16,543 nucleotides of DNA from Micrococcales bacterium (GTDB lineage: Bacteria > Actinomycetota > Actinomycetes > S36-B12 > UBA5976). The notes below the pieces were generated by a model. The model was not told the origin of the DNA. It saw only the letters and a list, made by a program, of their open reading frames with translations, and searched no databases. The position numbers were made by a program, and so were the translations under genes. The DNA lies in NCBI GenBank assembly GCA_024640585.1, contig JAHEEQ010000204.1:1-16543 (forward strand), written 5' to 3'. Each line of letters starts with the position of its first letter. Within the stretch, counting starts at the first letter, position 1. Positions 7,959-14,563 of the stretch are shown here, piece by piece.

Positions 7959-7964
7959 AGTCTA
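7959..7964 (-). promoter_or_regulatory. Possible -10 element (TAGACT) of a leaderless xthA
   Basis: On the minus strand TAGACT fits TANNNT and is followed by 6 bases and then the xthA ATG. A weak -35-like TTTTGT lies 16 bases further upstream. The lack of any Shine-Dalgarno sequence supports a leaderless start, but this is inferred from spacing only. Confidence 0.3.
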
Positions 7965-7997
7965 GATGCCCTGTTTACTCACAAAATCAGCAGAAGT

Positions 7998-8026
7998 TTG
8001 GGGGTTTAGCCAGCCTTTAGTACCCT
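7998..8026 (+). promoter_or_regulatory. Putative housekeeping promoter of the rpsF operon
   Basis: TTGGGG (7998-8003) and TACCCT (8021-8026) are separated by exactly 17 bases and fit a -35/-10 pair. Transcription would start near 8033, giving a leader of about 115 nt. The -35 matches the consensus only in TTG, so this is a weak call made credible by spacing and by its position before a ribosomal operon. Confidence 0.4.
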
Positions 8027-8092
8027 TCGCCGGTTCTCTTGAGAACACCAGAGCTCTGAGTCAGATATTCGGAGCAAAGGGAAACGCAATGC

Positions 8093-8136
8093 CCTCCTGC
8101 CACGGAAGGACCGTGGCCGATAAGCCCGTAGGAGGT
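8093..8136 (+). promoter_or_regulatory. rpsF leader element, S6:S18-type autoregulatory structure
   Basis: The RNA can form an outer helix CCUCCU (8093-8098) with AGGAGG (8130-8135), which is the rpsF ribosome-binding site, and an inner perfect 7-bp hairpin GCCACGG / CCGUGGC (8099-8105 / 8111-8117) with loop AAGGA. A 12-base bulge between them on the 3' side holds CCG (8126-8128). Two helices flanking a CCG-bearing bulge upstream of rpsF is the published layout of the S6:S18-binding mRNA motif. Here the outer helix would hide the whole Shine-Dalgarno sequence, giving a direct way for excess S6:S18 to block translation. The pairing is seen; the regulation is inferred. Confidence 0.65.
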
Positions 8137-8147
8137 GTTACCTAAGC

Positions 8148-8438
8148 ATGCGTCATTATGAAGTTATGGTCATCCTAGATCCAGATCTAGAAGAACGTAC
8201 CGTCGCACCATCGCTCGATACCTATTTGAACGTCGTCAAAAAAGACGGCGGAACTGTCAACAAAGTTGATATTTGGGGTCGTCGTCGCTTGGCATTCGAC
8301 ATCAATAAAAAAGCCGAAGGCATTTATGCCGTGCTTGATCTACAGTGCTCACCAGCAGCTGTCGCTGAGTTGGATCGTCAACTTAGCCTCAACGAGTCTG
8401 TTATGCGCACTAAGGTCATGCGACCAGATCAGCGCTAG
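8148..8438 (+). CDS. rpsF: 30S ribosomal protein S6
   Basis: A 96-residue S6 protein, full length for the family, starting [16 protein letters not shown] and containing the [23 protein letters not shown] core that forms its beta-sheet and the interface with S18. It binds 16S rRNA in the platform of the small subunit as an S6:S18 pair. The ATG follows AGGAGGT (8130-8136) by 11 bases, somewhat long, as expected if the site is part of the leader fold. It is the first gene of rpsF-ssb-rpsR-rplI, 18 bases before ssb. Confidence 0.98.
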   Translation: MRHYEVMVILDPDLEERTVAPSLDTYLNVVKKDGGTVNKVDIWGRRRLAFDINKKAEGIYAVLDLQCSPAAVAELDRQLSLNESVMRTKVMRPDQR

Positions 8439-8456
8439 AGACTAAAGAGGTAAATC

Positions 8457-8933
8457 ATGGCTGTTGGAGATATTCAGGTTACATTCATTGGCAACCTGAC
8501 AAGTGATCCAGAATTACGTTTCACTCCATCAGGCGTTGCAGTTGCAAATTTCACAGTTGCTTGCACACCACGTAATTTTGATAAGAATACAAACGAATGG
8601 AAAGACGGCGAAACCACTTTCTTGCGTTGCCAGGTTTGGCGCACATACGCAGAAAACGTTGCTGAATCTCTAACTCGTGGAACTCGCGTCATCGTTACTG
8701 GCCGTTTGCGTCAACGCAACTACGAAACTAAAGAAGGCGAAAAGCGAACTTCAATCGACATCGATGTTGAAGATGTTGGTCCAGTATTGCGCAACGCCAC
8801 TGCAAAGATCTCTAAGAATGCTGGAAGTTCTGCCGCAGGCGCACGACCAGCTGACAATGGTTCAGAAGATCCATGGGCATCACAAGCACCAGCATCTGCG
8901 TGGGGCGCCCCTACTGAAGAACCACCTTTCTAA
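8457..8933 (+). CDS. ssb: Single-stranded DNA-binding protein
   Basis: A 158-residue SSB. Residues 1 to about 112 form the OB fold ([30 protein letters not shown] at the start; [31 protein letters not shown] in the middle). A flexible linker rich in Ala, Ser, Gly and Pro follows, and the protein ends in EEPPF, the tip that recruits replication and repair partners. It coats single-stranded DNA as a tetramer in replication, recombination and repair. The ATG follows AAGAGG by 6 bases. Its place between rpsF and rpsR is the standard bacterial arrangement. Confidence 0.97.
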   Translation: MAVGDIQVTFIGNLTSDPELRFTPSGVAVANFTVACTPRNFDKNTNEWKDGETTFLRCQVWRTYAENVAESLTRGTRVIVTGRLRQRNYETKEGEKRTSIDIDVEDVGPVLRNATAKISKNAGSSAAGARPADNGSEDPWASQAPASAWGAPTEEPPF

Positions 8934-8999
8934 ACCTTTAATCGGCCCATCCCGGCGTTTAAAAATGTCGGACTACGTATCAGAAATCGGAGCACCACG

Positions 9000-9266
9000 A
9001 TGGCCAGACCAGAACGTAATAATCGTTCAGATAAAAAAATAGATCCACGCAAGCTAAAGAAAAAAGCTTGCTCATTTTGCAAAGAAGAAGCTAAGTCGGT
9101 TGATTACAAAGACATCAACTTGCTACGCAAATTCATTTCCGACCGCGGCAAGATTCGTGCTCGTCGCGTAACCGGTTGCTGCACACGGCACCAGCGTGAC
9201 ATTGCTATGGCAGTTAAGAATGCTCGCGAAGTTGCATTGCTTCCTTACACATCAAGCGCACGCTAA
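9000..9266 (+). CDS. rpsR: 30S ribosomal protein S18, zinc-binding (C+) form
   Basis: An 88-residue S18 with the core [25 protein letters not shown] and the end [11 protein letters not shown]. It retains a potential zinc site, CSFC near residue 24 and CCTRH after VTG, which marks the zinc-requiring C+ version, like mycobacterial RpsR1 rather than the cysteine-free RpsR2. S18 pairs with S6 on 16S rRNA. The ATG is preceded by GGAG with a gap of about 8 bases. The 66-base ssb-rpsR gap shows no terminator. Confidence 0.97.
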   Translation: MARPERNNRSDKKIDPRKLKKKACSFCKEEAKSVDYKDINLLRKFISDRGKIRARRVTGCCTRHQRDIAMAVKNAREVALLPYTSSAR

Positions 9267-9278
9267 GGAGATTGACTG

Positions 9279-9725
9279 ATGAAACTAATCCTCACCCAGT
9301 CAGTTGACGGCCTTGGAACTCCAGGCGATGTTGTTGAAGTTAAAGACGGTTTTGGTCGCAATTTCCTAGTTCCACGCGGCTTCGCAGTTGCATGGACAAA
9401 GGGCGGCGAACGTCAAGCAACTCAGATCAAGCGTGCTGAAAAGGCTCGCGAAATCCGTGGCACCGAACACGCAAAAGAAGTTAAAGGTCAACTTGAAGGC
9501 CTCAGCGTTGTTATCAAAACAAACGCTGGTGAAAACGGACGTCTTTTCGGTTCTATTACTGCAGCAGATGTTGTTCTAGCAGTTCGTCAAGCTGGCGGAC
9601 CTTCACTAGACAAGCGCGCAATCACAATTGCAAAGCACATCAAGAACACTGGAAAGCACAAGGTTGGTGTGCGTTTGCACCCAGCAGTTGAAGCTTCATT
9701 CAATGTTGAAGTTGTAGCAAACTAA
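9279..9725 (+). CDS. rplI: 50S ribosomal protein L9
   Basis: A 148-residue L9 with the conserved N-terminal rRNA-binding domain (MKLILTQSVDGLG, then GDVVEVKDGFGRNFLVPRGFA), the long connecting helix rich in Lys/Glu (about 45-75) and a C-terminal domain (NAGENGRLFGSITAADV onward). It binds 23S rRNA near the L1 stalk and helps keep the reading frame. AAGGAG lies 8 bases before the ATG, and the gap to rpsR is 12 bases. It is the last gene of the operon, with a hairpin terminator 11 bases after the stop. Confidence 0.97.
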   Translation: MKLILTQSVDGLGTPGDVVEVKDGFGRNFLVPRGFAVAWTKGGERQATQIKRAEKAREIRGTEHAKEVKGQLEGLSVVIKTNAGENGRLFGSITAADVVLAVRQAGGPSLDKRAITIAKHIKNTGKHKVGVRLHPAVEASFNVEVVAN

Positions 9726-9736
9726 CAAAGCTAAAG

Positions 9737-9770
9737 AAGGGCGATGCAGAGAAATCTGTGTCGCCCTTTT
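9737..9770 (+). terminator. Intrinsic terminator of the rpsF-ssb-rpsR-rplI operon
   Basis: AAGGGCGA (9737-9744) pairs with TCGCCCTT (9761-9768); the stem continues through two G-U pairs and CAGA/TCTG to a GAAA tetraloop (9751-9754), 14 pairs in all, followed by a short T-run (TTTTGT from 9767). It lies 11 bases after the rplI stop and just before the stop of the convergent phosphatase gene. Looking from the other strand there is no T-run, so it is mainly a + strand terminator. Confidence 0.88.
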
Positions 9771-9772
9771 GT

Positions 9773-10237
9773 CTAGTTTTTTAGAAACTCAACTAACCCA
9801 TCGCAGGCTGCATCCACCATTTTAAAAACTTCCAAATATGCGCTGTAATCACTGTAATACGGATCTGGCACCGCACTTCCTTTTGTTGCACTCTTGTCAT
9901 AATCGCGAAGCAACGAAACTTTTTTCATGTCTTTGCTATTTCGTGCGAATTCTTTTATGTCTTGGAAGTTTGTTTGATCCATTACGATTAAAAAATCGTA
10001 TTCTTCAAACCAGTCGCTAGTAATTTGTTTTGCAATGTGGTCGGATGTGTATCCGTTATCCGTCAAAACTTTTTGAGTTCGCGGGTGCGCGCCTTCACCT
10101 GCGTGCCATCCACCAGTGCCACCACTTACAACTTCAACATCTAAACCAGCCGCTAGCGCCTTGCCGCGAAACACATGTTCAGCCATGGGTGACCTGCAGA
10201 TATTTCCCATGCAAACCATCGCTACCTTGATTGTCAT
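9773..10237 (-). CDS. Low-molecular-weight protein tyrosine phosphatase
   Basis: A 154-residue protein of the LMW-PTP/arsenate-reductase fold. The P-loop VCMGNICRSPMAE holds the catalytic Cys9 and Arg15 of CX5R near the N-terminus, and Asp125 in VPDPYYSD is the general acid. It removes phosphate from phosphotyrosine, or possibly other small phosphate substrates. I chose the ATG at 10237 because it puts the P-loop 8 residues from the start, as in other members; the frame is open upstream to 10375 but the added 46 residues run through the repeat-rich dnaB upstream region and look non-coding. No tyrosine kinase or polysaccharide genes lie nearby, so the partner is unknown. The gene faces the rplI operon and is divergent from dnaB. 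Confidence 0.92.
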   Translation of the reverse strand: MTIKVAMVCMGNICRSPMAEHVFRGKALAAGLDVEVVSGGTGGWHAGEGAHPRTQKVLTDNGYTSDHIAKQITSDWFEEYDFLIVMDQTNFQDIKEFARNSKDMKKVSLLRDYDKSATKGSAVPDPYYSDYSAYLEVFKMVDAACDGLVEFLKN

Positions 10238-10292
10238 GGGGTAATCATTGCTTGAAAGACATTTCACATTGTGAGAAGTCCCGTATGGGTTT

Positions 10293-10461
10293 TTATCCAC
10301 CGCTTGGGGATAAAAAACACTCACAAAAAGGGGATTTTTCCATTTTTCATCCACAGGTTTTCCCAAACTGTGCACAGGGTCAATGGCGTGTTTCCACCGT
10401 CTATCCCCCTGTTTTACACATGGTTATCAACAGGGATGTTGGATTTTGTCACTGTGAATAG
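10293..10461. promoter_or_regulatory. Cluster of DnaA-box-like 9-mers upstream of dnaB
   Basis: Five 9-mers within 169 bp match TTATNCACA at 8 of 9 positions: TTATCCACC (10293-10301, +), TTATCCCCA (10305-10313, -), TCATCCACA (10347-10355, +), TTATCAACA (10424-10432, +) and CTATTCACA (10453-10461, -). A weaker one, TTTTACACA, is at 10412-10420. A perfect palindrome CTGTGCACAG lies at 10368-10377 and TCACA-T-TGTGA at 10264-10274. The rest of the 258-bp gap between the phosphatase and dnaB has short A/T tracts. This could be DnaA-dependent control of dnaB, a DnaA-titrating site, or an accessory or main origin. Boxes are seen; DnaA binding is inferred. Confidence 0.55.
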
Positions 10462-10495
10462 TTAGAACTGCCTCCTATCCAAAGCAGAGGTGAAA

Positions 10496-11851
10496 ATGAG
10501 CGTGCATGAGCTACCGAGTTACTCGGAAAATTCTGGACCAGATCGACTCCCACCTCAAGATATAGCAGCTGAAGCTAGCGTGCTCGGTTCGATGCTTTTA
10601 TCCAAAGACGCAATTACAGATGTTGGTCGTTTCGCACTAAAAGCCGAAGATTTTTATCGACCAAACCACCAAATTATTTTTTCAACTATTCAAAAACTTT
10701 CAATATCAGATTCCCCAGCAGATGCTGTTACCGTTGCTGCCGAATTAACAAAGCAAGGCGAACTAACAAAAGCTGGTGGCGCTGCATATTTACACACCTT
10801 GGTTTCCGGTGTTCCAACTGCAGCCAATGCTGATTACTACGCACAAATTGTCAAAGACCGCGCCATCTTGCGCCGCCTTGTTGAAGTCGGAACTCGAATC
10901 ACACAAATGGGCTACAACCAAACCGGTGAAGTAGACGACATTGTCGATCGCGCCCAATCAGAAGTTTTTGGTGTAAACGAAAGTCGCTCTGAAGATTTCA
11001 AAGCACTCATCGAAGTGATGCCTGATATTTTTGACGAACTTCAAGCGATGAACCAAAGAGGCGAAGGAATCATTGGTGTTCCGACTGGTTTTCATGAACT
11101 CGATGACATCACGCAAGGCTTCCAAAAGGGTCAGTTAATCATCGTGGCAGGTCGACCAGGTCAAGGTAAAACCACTTTGGGTATGGACTTTGTCCGATCT
11201 GCTTCAATCAAACACGACATGCCAACCGCATTTTTCTCACTTGAAATGTCGAACTCTGAAATTGTTATGCGTATGTTGGCGGCGGAATCAAATATTCCCC
11301 TTTCAAATATACGTCACGGACAAATTAATGAATCACAGTGGGGCAAACTCGCTGTAAAGATGGGTGACATTGCGTCGAAGCCTTTGTTCCTCGATGATTC
11401 ACCAAACCTAACTATGATGGAAATTCGCGCGAAAGCTCGTCGACTTGTCCAACGTCACGGAATCCGCATGGTTGTGGTCGACTACATCCAGTTGATGACA
11501 TCCGGTAAGAAAGTGGAAAGCCGTCAGCAAGAAGTTTCCGAATTTTCACGCCAAATGAAATTGATGGCCAAGGAACTTAATATCCCGGTTGTTGCCCTCA
11601 GCCAGTTAAACCGTGGACCTGAAACCCGCGCCGATAAGCGACCAGTGCTCTCAGACCTTCGTGAATCAGGTTCTCTTGAGCAAGATGCCGATATTGTCAT
11701 CATGATCAGCCGCGAAACCGACAAAGAAAGCCCTAAGGCCGGTGAGGCAGAACTAATCATTGCCAAACACCGCAACGGCATTACGAAAGATATTCAAGTG
11801 GCCTTCCAAGCACACAAGAGCTGCTTTACTGATATGCCACGGGGTATCTAA
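10496..11851 (+). CDS. dnaB: Replicative DNA helicase DnaB
   Basis: A 451-residue DnaB: the hexameric 5'-3' helicase at the replication fork. Residues about 15-120 form the N-terminal primase-interacting domain (PPQDIAAEASVLGSML at its start), then a linker helix and the RecA-like motor domain. Walker A is GRPGQGKTT (219-227), Walker B ends at Asp329 in VVVDYIQLM, and motif LSQLNRGPETRADKRP with DLRESGSLEQDAD follows. The P-loop is not interrupted, so there is no intein, unlike M. tuberculosis DnaB. I chose the ATG at 10496 because AGAGG is 5 bases upstream; the in-frame GTG at 10490 overlaps that site. The upstream region carries the DnaA-box-like cluster. Confidence 0.97.
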   Translation: MSVHELPSYSENSGPDRLPPQDIAAEASVLGSMLLSKDAITDVGRFALKAEDFYRPNHQIIFSTIQKLSISDSPADAVTVAAELTKQGELTKAGGAAYLHTLVSGVPTAANADYYAQIVKDRAILRRLVEVGTRITQMGYNQTGEVDDIVDRAQSEVFGVNESRSEDFKALIEVMPDIFDELQAMNQRGEGIIGVPTGFHELDDITQGFQKGQLIIVAGRPGQGKTTLGMDFVRSASIKHDMPTAFFSLEMSNSEIVMRMLAAESNIPLSNIRHGQINESQWGKLAVKMGDIASKPLFLDDSPNLTMMEIRAKARRLVQRHGIRMVVVDYIQLMTSGKKVESRQQEVSEFSRQMKLMAKELNIPVVALSQLNRGPETRADKRPVLSDLRESGSLEQDADIVIMISRETDKESPKAGEAELIIAKHRNGITKDIQVAFQAHKSCFTDMPRGI

Positions 11852-11947
11852 AACCTTTGCAATAACCTGACAATGCGCGCCTTGACTTAATAAATCAAAG
11901 CGAGCAAAGTTCTCACCTTATGAAAATAAAGTTTTCAAAGGTAATCA

Positions 11948-13312
11948 ATGAACTCGTTTGACCCTAAACACTTAGCAGACCTAATTGCTCGCGAACGGGC
12001 ACTGTATGTGCAGCGCCATCCAAAATCTCAGGCTGCTTTCAAAGCGGCTGACAATCTTTTTGGCAGAGTGCCAATGACTTGGATGAACAAATGGGCAGGT
12101 GGCTTTCCACTTTATTTAGATAGTGCACACGGCAATCAGATTCGCGACATTGATGGAAATGAAATTATTGATTTTGCACTGGGCGACACAGGGGCCATGA
12201 CAGGTCACAGTCCGAAAGAGACAGTGGCTGCAGTAAAAGATCGAATGGAGAATTTAGGTGGCATCACAACAATGTTGCCAACTACAGACGCGCAATGGGT
12301 GGGAAGCGAGTTAAGTCGACGCTTTGGTCTACCACTTTGGTCGTTCACACTTTCTGCAACTGATGCAAACCGTTGGGCAATTCGTTTAGCGCGCCTTGCA
12401 ACTGGCAGACAAAAGATTTTAGTTTTTGCATACGCTTATCACGGAAGTGTTGATGAAACTTTTGCAATTCCAGATGAAAACGGCAAAGCAATTTCGCGCC
12501 CAGGCAATGTGGCACCACCCGTTCCATTAGATCTGACAACTCGAGTTGTTGAATTCAATGACATTGAAGCTGTTCGCCGTGAACTTGCGAATGGGGATGT
12601 GGCAGCAGTTTTAACCGAACCGGCAATGACAAACATTGGAATTGTTTTACCGGATCCAAACTTTATGGAAGACCTTCGTATAGCTTGCGACGAAACTGGC
12701 ACACTTTTGATGATTGACGAAACCCACACGATTTCGGTTGGCCCTGGTGGTGCGACTAAAGCTTGGGGACTCAAGCCAGATATTTTCATTATTGGTAAAG
12801 CGATTGGTGGCGGAATTCCATCTGGAACTTATGGAATTACACAAGAACTTGCTCGCAAGATCACTGCACATGAAGAAGCAGACATTGTTGATGTTGGTGG
12901 TGTAGGTGGCACGCTTGCAGGTAATGCACTTTCAATTGCAGCAATGCGCGCAACACTCGAAAGTGTTTTGACTGATGATTCATGGCCACAAATGATTGAA
13001 CTTGCAACAGCTTTTCGCGAAGGTGTTGAAGCTGCTATTGCAGAATGCAATTTGCCGTGGACTTGCACCCAACTTGGAGCTCGCGCTGAATACAGATTTA
13101 CAAATCCAGCACCAAGAAATGGCACAGAATCAGCAAAAACCGCAGATGCGGATTTAGAAGAGTATTTCCATCTTTACACTGCGAATCGGGGAGTCTTAAT
13201 CACTCCATTTCACAACATGGCCTTGATGTGTCGAGACACAAAAATGAGTGATGTCGAAAGGCACACTGAGTTGTTTAGAGAAGCCTGCTTGGAATTAGTG
13301 GGGAAGGAATAA
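11948..13312 (+). CDS. Class III PLP-dependent aminotransferase, GSA-aminomutase-like, substrate unknown
   Basis: A 454-residue class III transaminase (COG0001/HemL-like subgroup). Lys284 in IIGKAIGGGIPSGTYG is the expected PLP Schiff-base lysine, and Asp257 in MIDETHT should contact the PLP ring nitrogen. Other family segments are DIDGNEIIDFALGDTGAMTGH and GGTLAGNALSIAAMRATLE. True glutamate-1-semialdehyde aminomutases usually read DEVMTGFR at the Asp motif, whereas this has DETHTISVGPGG, so a heme-pathway role is unlikely and an amino-acid or amine transaminase is more likely. The ATG follows AAAGG by about 6 bases, 96 bases after dnaB. Its stop overlaps the start of an Lrp/AsnC regulator (TAATG), suggesting amino-acid-responsive control. 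Confidence 0.85.
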   Translation: MNSFDPKHLADLIARERALYVQRHPKSQAAFKAADNLFGRVPMTWMNKWAGGFPLYLDSAHGNQIRDIDGNEIIDFALGDTGAMTGHSPKETVAAVKDRMENLGGITTMLPTTDAQWVGSELSRRFGLPLWSFTLSATDANRWAIRLARLATGRQKILVFAYAYHGSVDETFAIPDENGKAISRPGNVAPPVPLDLTTRVVEFNDIEAVRRELANGDVAAVLTEPAMTNIGIVLPDPNFMEDLRIACDETGTLLMIDETHTISVGPGGATKAWGLKPDIFIIGKAIGGGIPSGTYGITQELARKITAHEEADIVDVGGVGGTLAGNALSIAAMRATLESVLTDDSWPQMIELATAFREGVEAAIAECNLPWTCTQLGARAEYRFTNPAPRNGTESAKTADADLEEYFHLYTANRGVLITPFHNMALMCRDTKMSDVERHTELFREACLELVGKE

Positions 13313-13767
13313 TGCGAAATAACCTCGACCCTATCGATAAGCAGATTCTTCGCGAGCTCCAACTAGATGGTAGAGCATCTTATGCAGATATTGCAGAAAT
13401 TGTGAAATTAACTCCACCCGCCGTGCGTGCGCGAATTCAAAAACTGCGCGACAACGGAGTTTTACAGATCGTTGCTGTGACAGATCCGATTGCACTTGGA
13501 TACACAGAGTCTGCCATTATTGGAATTCGGGTTGATGGCCTTGCAAAGGATGTCGCCGATCGGCTTGGAGAAATCAAGAACGTCATCTACATGGTGATGT
13601 CAGTGGGCGGATACGACATTATGTGCGAAATTGTCTGCCAAAGCCGTGAAGAGTTTGCGCACGTTTTGCATAACCAGATTAGAAGCATTGAAGGCGTACG
13701 CTCAGCCGACGCCTTTCCGTACACAAGTATCCATACCCAGCGCTTTAGCTGGGATGTTCCAAATTAG
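13312..13767 (+). CDS. Lrp/AsnC-family transcriptional regulator
   Basis: A 151-residue protein with the standard two-domain layout: an N-terminal helix-turn-helix (about residues 4-50; LDPIDKQILRELQLDGRASY then IAEIVKLTPPAVRARIQKL) and a C-terminal RAM ligand-binding/oligomerisation domain (about 65-145, with MVMSVGGYDIMCEIVC). Such proteins bind an amino acid and control genes for its transport or turnover. It starts with one-base overlap on the aminotransferase stop (TAATG), so the two are probably coupled and the aminotransferase product or substrate is a likely effector (inference). The lipoprotein gene follows after 10 bases. Confidence 0.93.
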   Translation: MRNNLDPIDKQILRELQLDGRASYADIAEIVKLTPPAVRARIQKLRDNGVLQIVAVTDPIALGYTESAIIGIRVDGLAKDVADRLGEIKNVIYMVMSVGGYDIMCEIVCQSREEFAHVLHNQIRSIEGVRSADAFPYTSIHTQRFSWDVPN

Positions 13768-13777
13768 AAAGCAGAAG

Positions 13778-14563
13778 ATGAAAAAGTTCCTGGCCGCATT
13801 CACATTGTTATTTGCAATAACCGCTTGCAGCAATAATTCAGTTGATCCGCTTCCTACAAATTCCAAGAGTGCATCATCTGAGGAAATTGAAATCACAACT
13901 CTTGATCACTTGTCGGTTTCTACATACGCACTTCCGGAAGACAAGACTTACGACCACATTGATGCCGTTAAGTTGACTCTGAAAGATGGAGCATCTGATG
14001 TCGAGACCACAATCGCGAACACTGTGAATGAGTGGATTGCTTCGGAAATTGGTTCATTTCAAAAAAGAGCAAAAGAGAACTTCAAAACCAAAAAGAAGTC
14101 AGACGTACTTGAATTCAACATGACCTACGATGAATCAGCAGTGAGTAATGGCTTCTACGGTTTAACACTTTCCTATTACACATATGAAGGTGGGGCACAC
14201 GGAGCTGCAGTGATAAAGACGTTCGGTTTCAATTTGAGCGACGGAAGCACAGTATCTTTAATCTCTCAAATTGACCCAGCACAGCGCATCGCATTTAATG
14301 AAGTTGTGGCATCCGCTCTTGGCGAACAGGCAGGAACTTTTGGTGTGGATTTGGATGAAAAAGCAACAATTCTCCAAACTTTGGAAAACGACGTGAATTT
14401 TGATGCCTGGTTCGCATCAAAGAAGGATGGATTAGCAATCATTTTCCAACAATATGCAGTCGGCCCATACTCATCTGGGCAACCAGCAGTATCTTTCTCT
14501 TGGGAAGAAGTGCGTCAATACTTTAAGTCTGATTCGATAATTACAAGTGAGTTTGCAAACTAA
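13778..14563 (+). CDS. Putative lipoprotein, DUF3298/RsiV-like
   Basis: A 261-residue exported protein. MKKFLAAFTLLFAITAC is a lipoprotein signal peptide with lipobox ITAC (Cys17), followed by a Ser/Asn/Pro-rich tether to about residue 40. The body resembles DUF3298-type domains: YEGGAHG (136-142), FNLSDGSTVSLISQI, and a C-terminal IIFQQYAVGPYSSGQPAVSFSW block typical of that family, found in surface proteins and in RsiV-type anti-sigma factors. No membrane helix or sigma factor partner is present here. I used the ATG at 13778 although the frame is open from 13631, since only this start gives a signal peptide; the ribosome-binding site is weak (AGAAG). Its stop overlaps the next start (TAATG). 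Function unknown. Confidence 0.8.
   Translation: MKKFLAAFTLLFAITACSNNSVDPLPTNSKSASSEEIEITTLDHLSVSTYALPEDKTYDHIDAVKLTLKDGASDVETTIANTVNEWIASEIGSFQKRAKENFKTKKKSDVLEFNMTYDESAVSNGFYGLTLSYYTYEGGAHGAAVIKTFGFNLSDGSTVSLISQIDPAQRIAFNEVVASALGEQAGTFGVDLDEKATILQTLENDVNFDAWFASKKDGLAIIFQQYAVGPYSSGQPAVSFSWEEVRQYFKSDSIITSEFAN

Noticed and set aside
10238..10375. N-terminal extension of the tyrosine phosphatase frame to an ATG at 10375
   Set aside because: It would add 46 residues before the P-loop, which normally lies at residue 8-12, and it runs through the DnaA-box-like repeats.
10238..10495. Calling this gap the chromosomal origin (oriC)
   Set aside because: Box matches are 8/9 at best, there is no dnaA or dnaN in the window, and no clear AT-rich unwinding element; kept as a finding only.
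11878..11902. Possible hairpin terminator after dnaB (CGCCTTGA / TCAAAGCG)
   Set aside because: The 8-bp stem has a C-A mismatch and there is no T-run after it.
11882..11910. Promoter for the aminotransferase with TTGACT as -35
   Set aside because: The -35 is good but no convincing -10 occurs 16-19 bases downstream.
13631..13777. Longer start for the lipoprotein inside the Lrp gene
   Set aside because: It would bury the signal peptide and lipobox; the ATG at 13778 gives a standard lipoprotein N-terminus.
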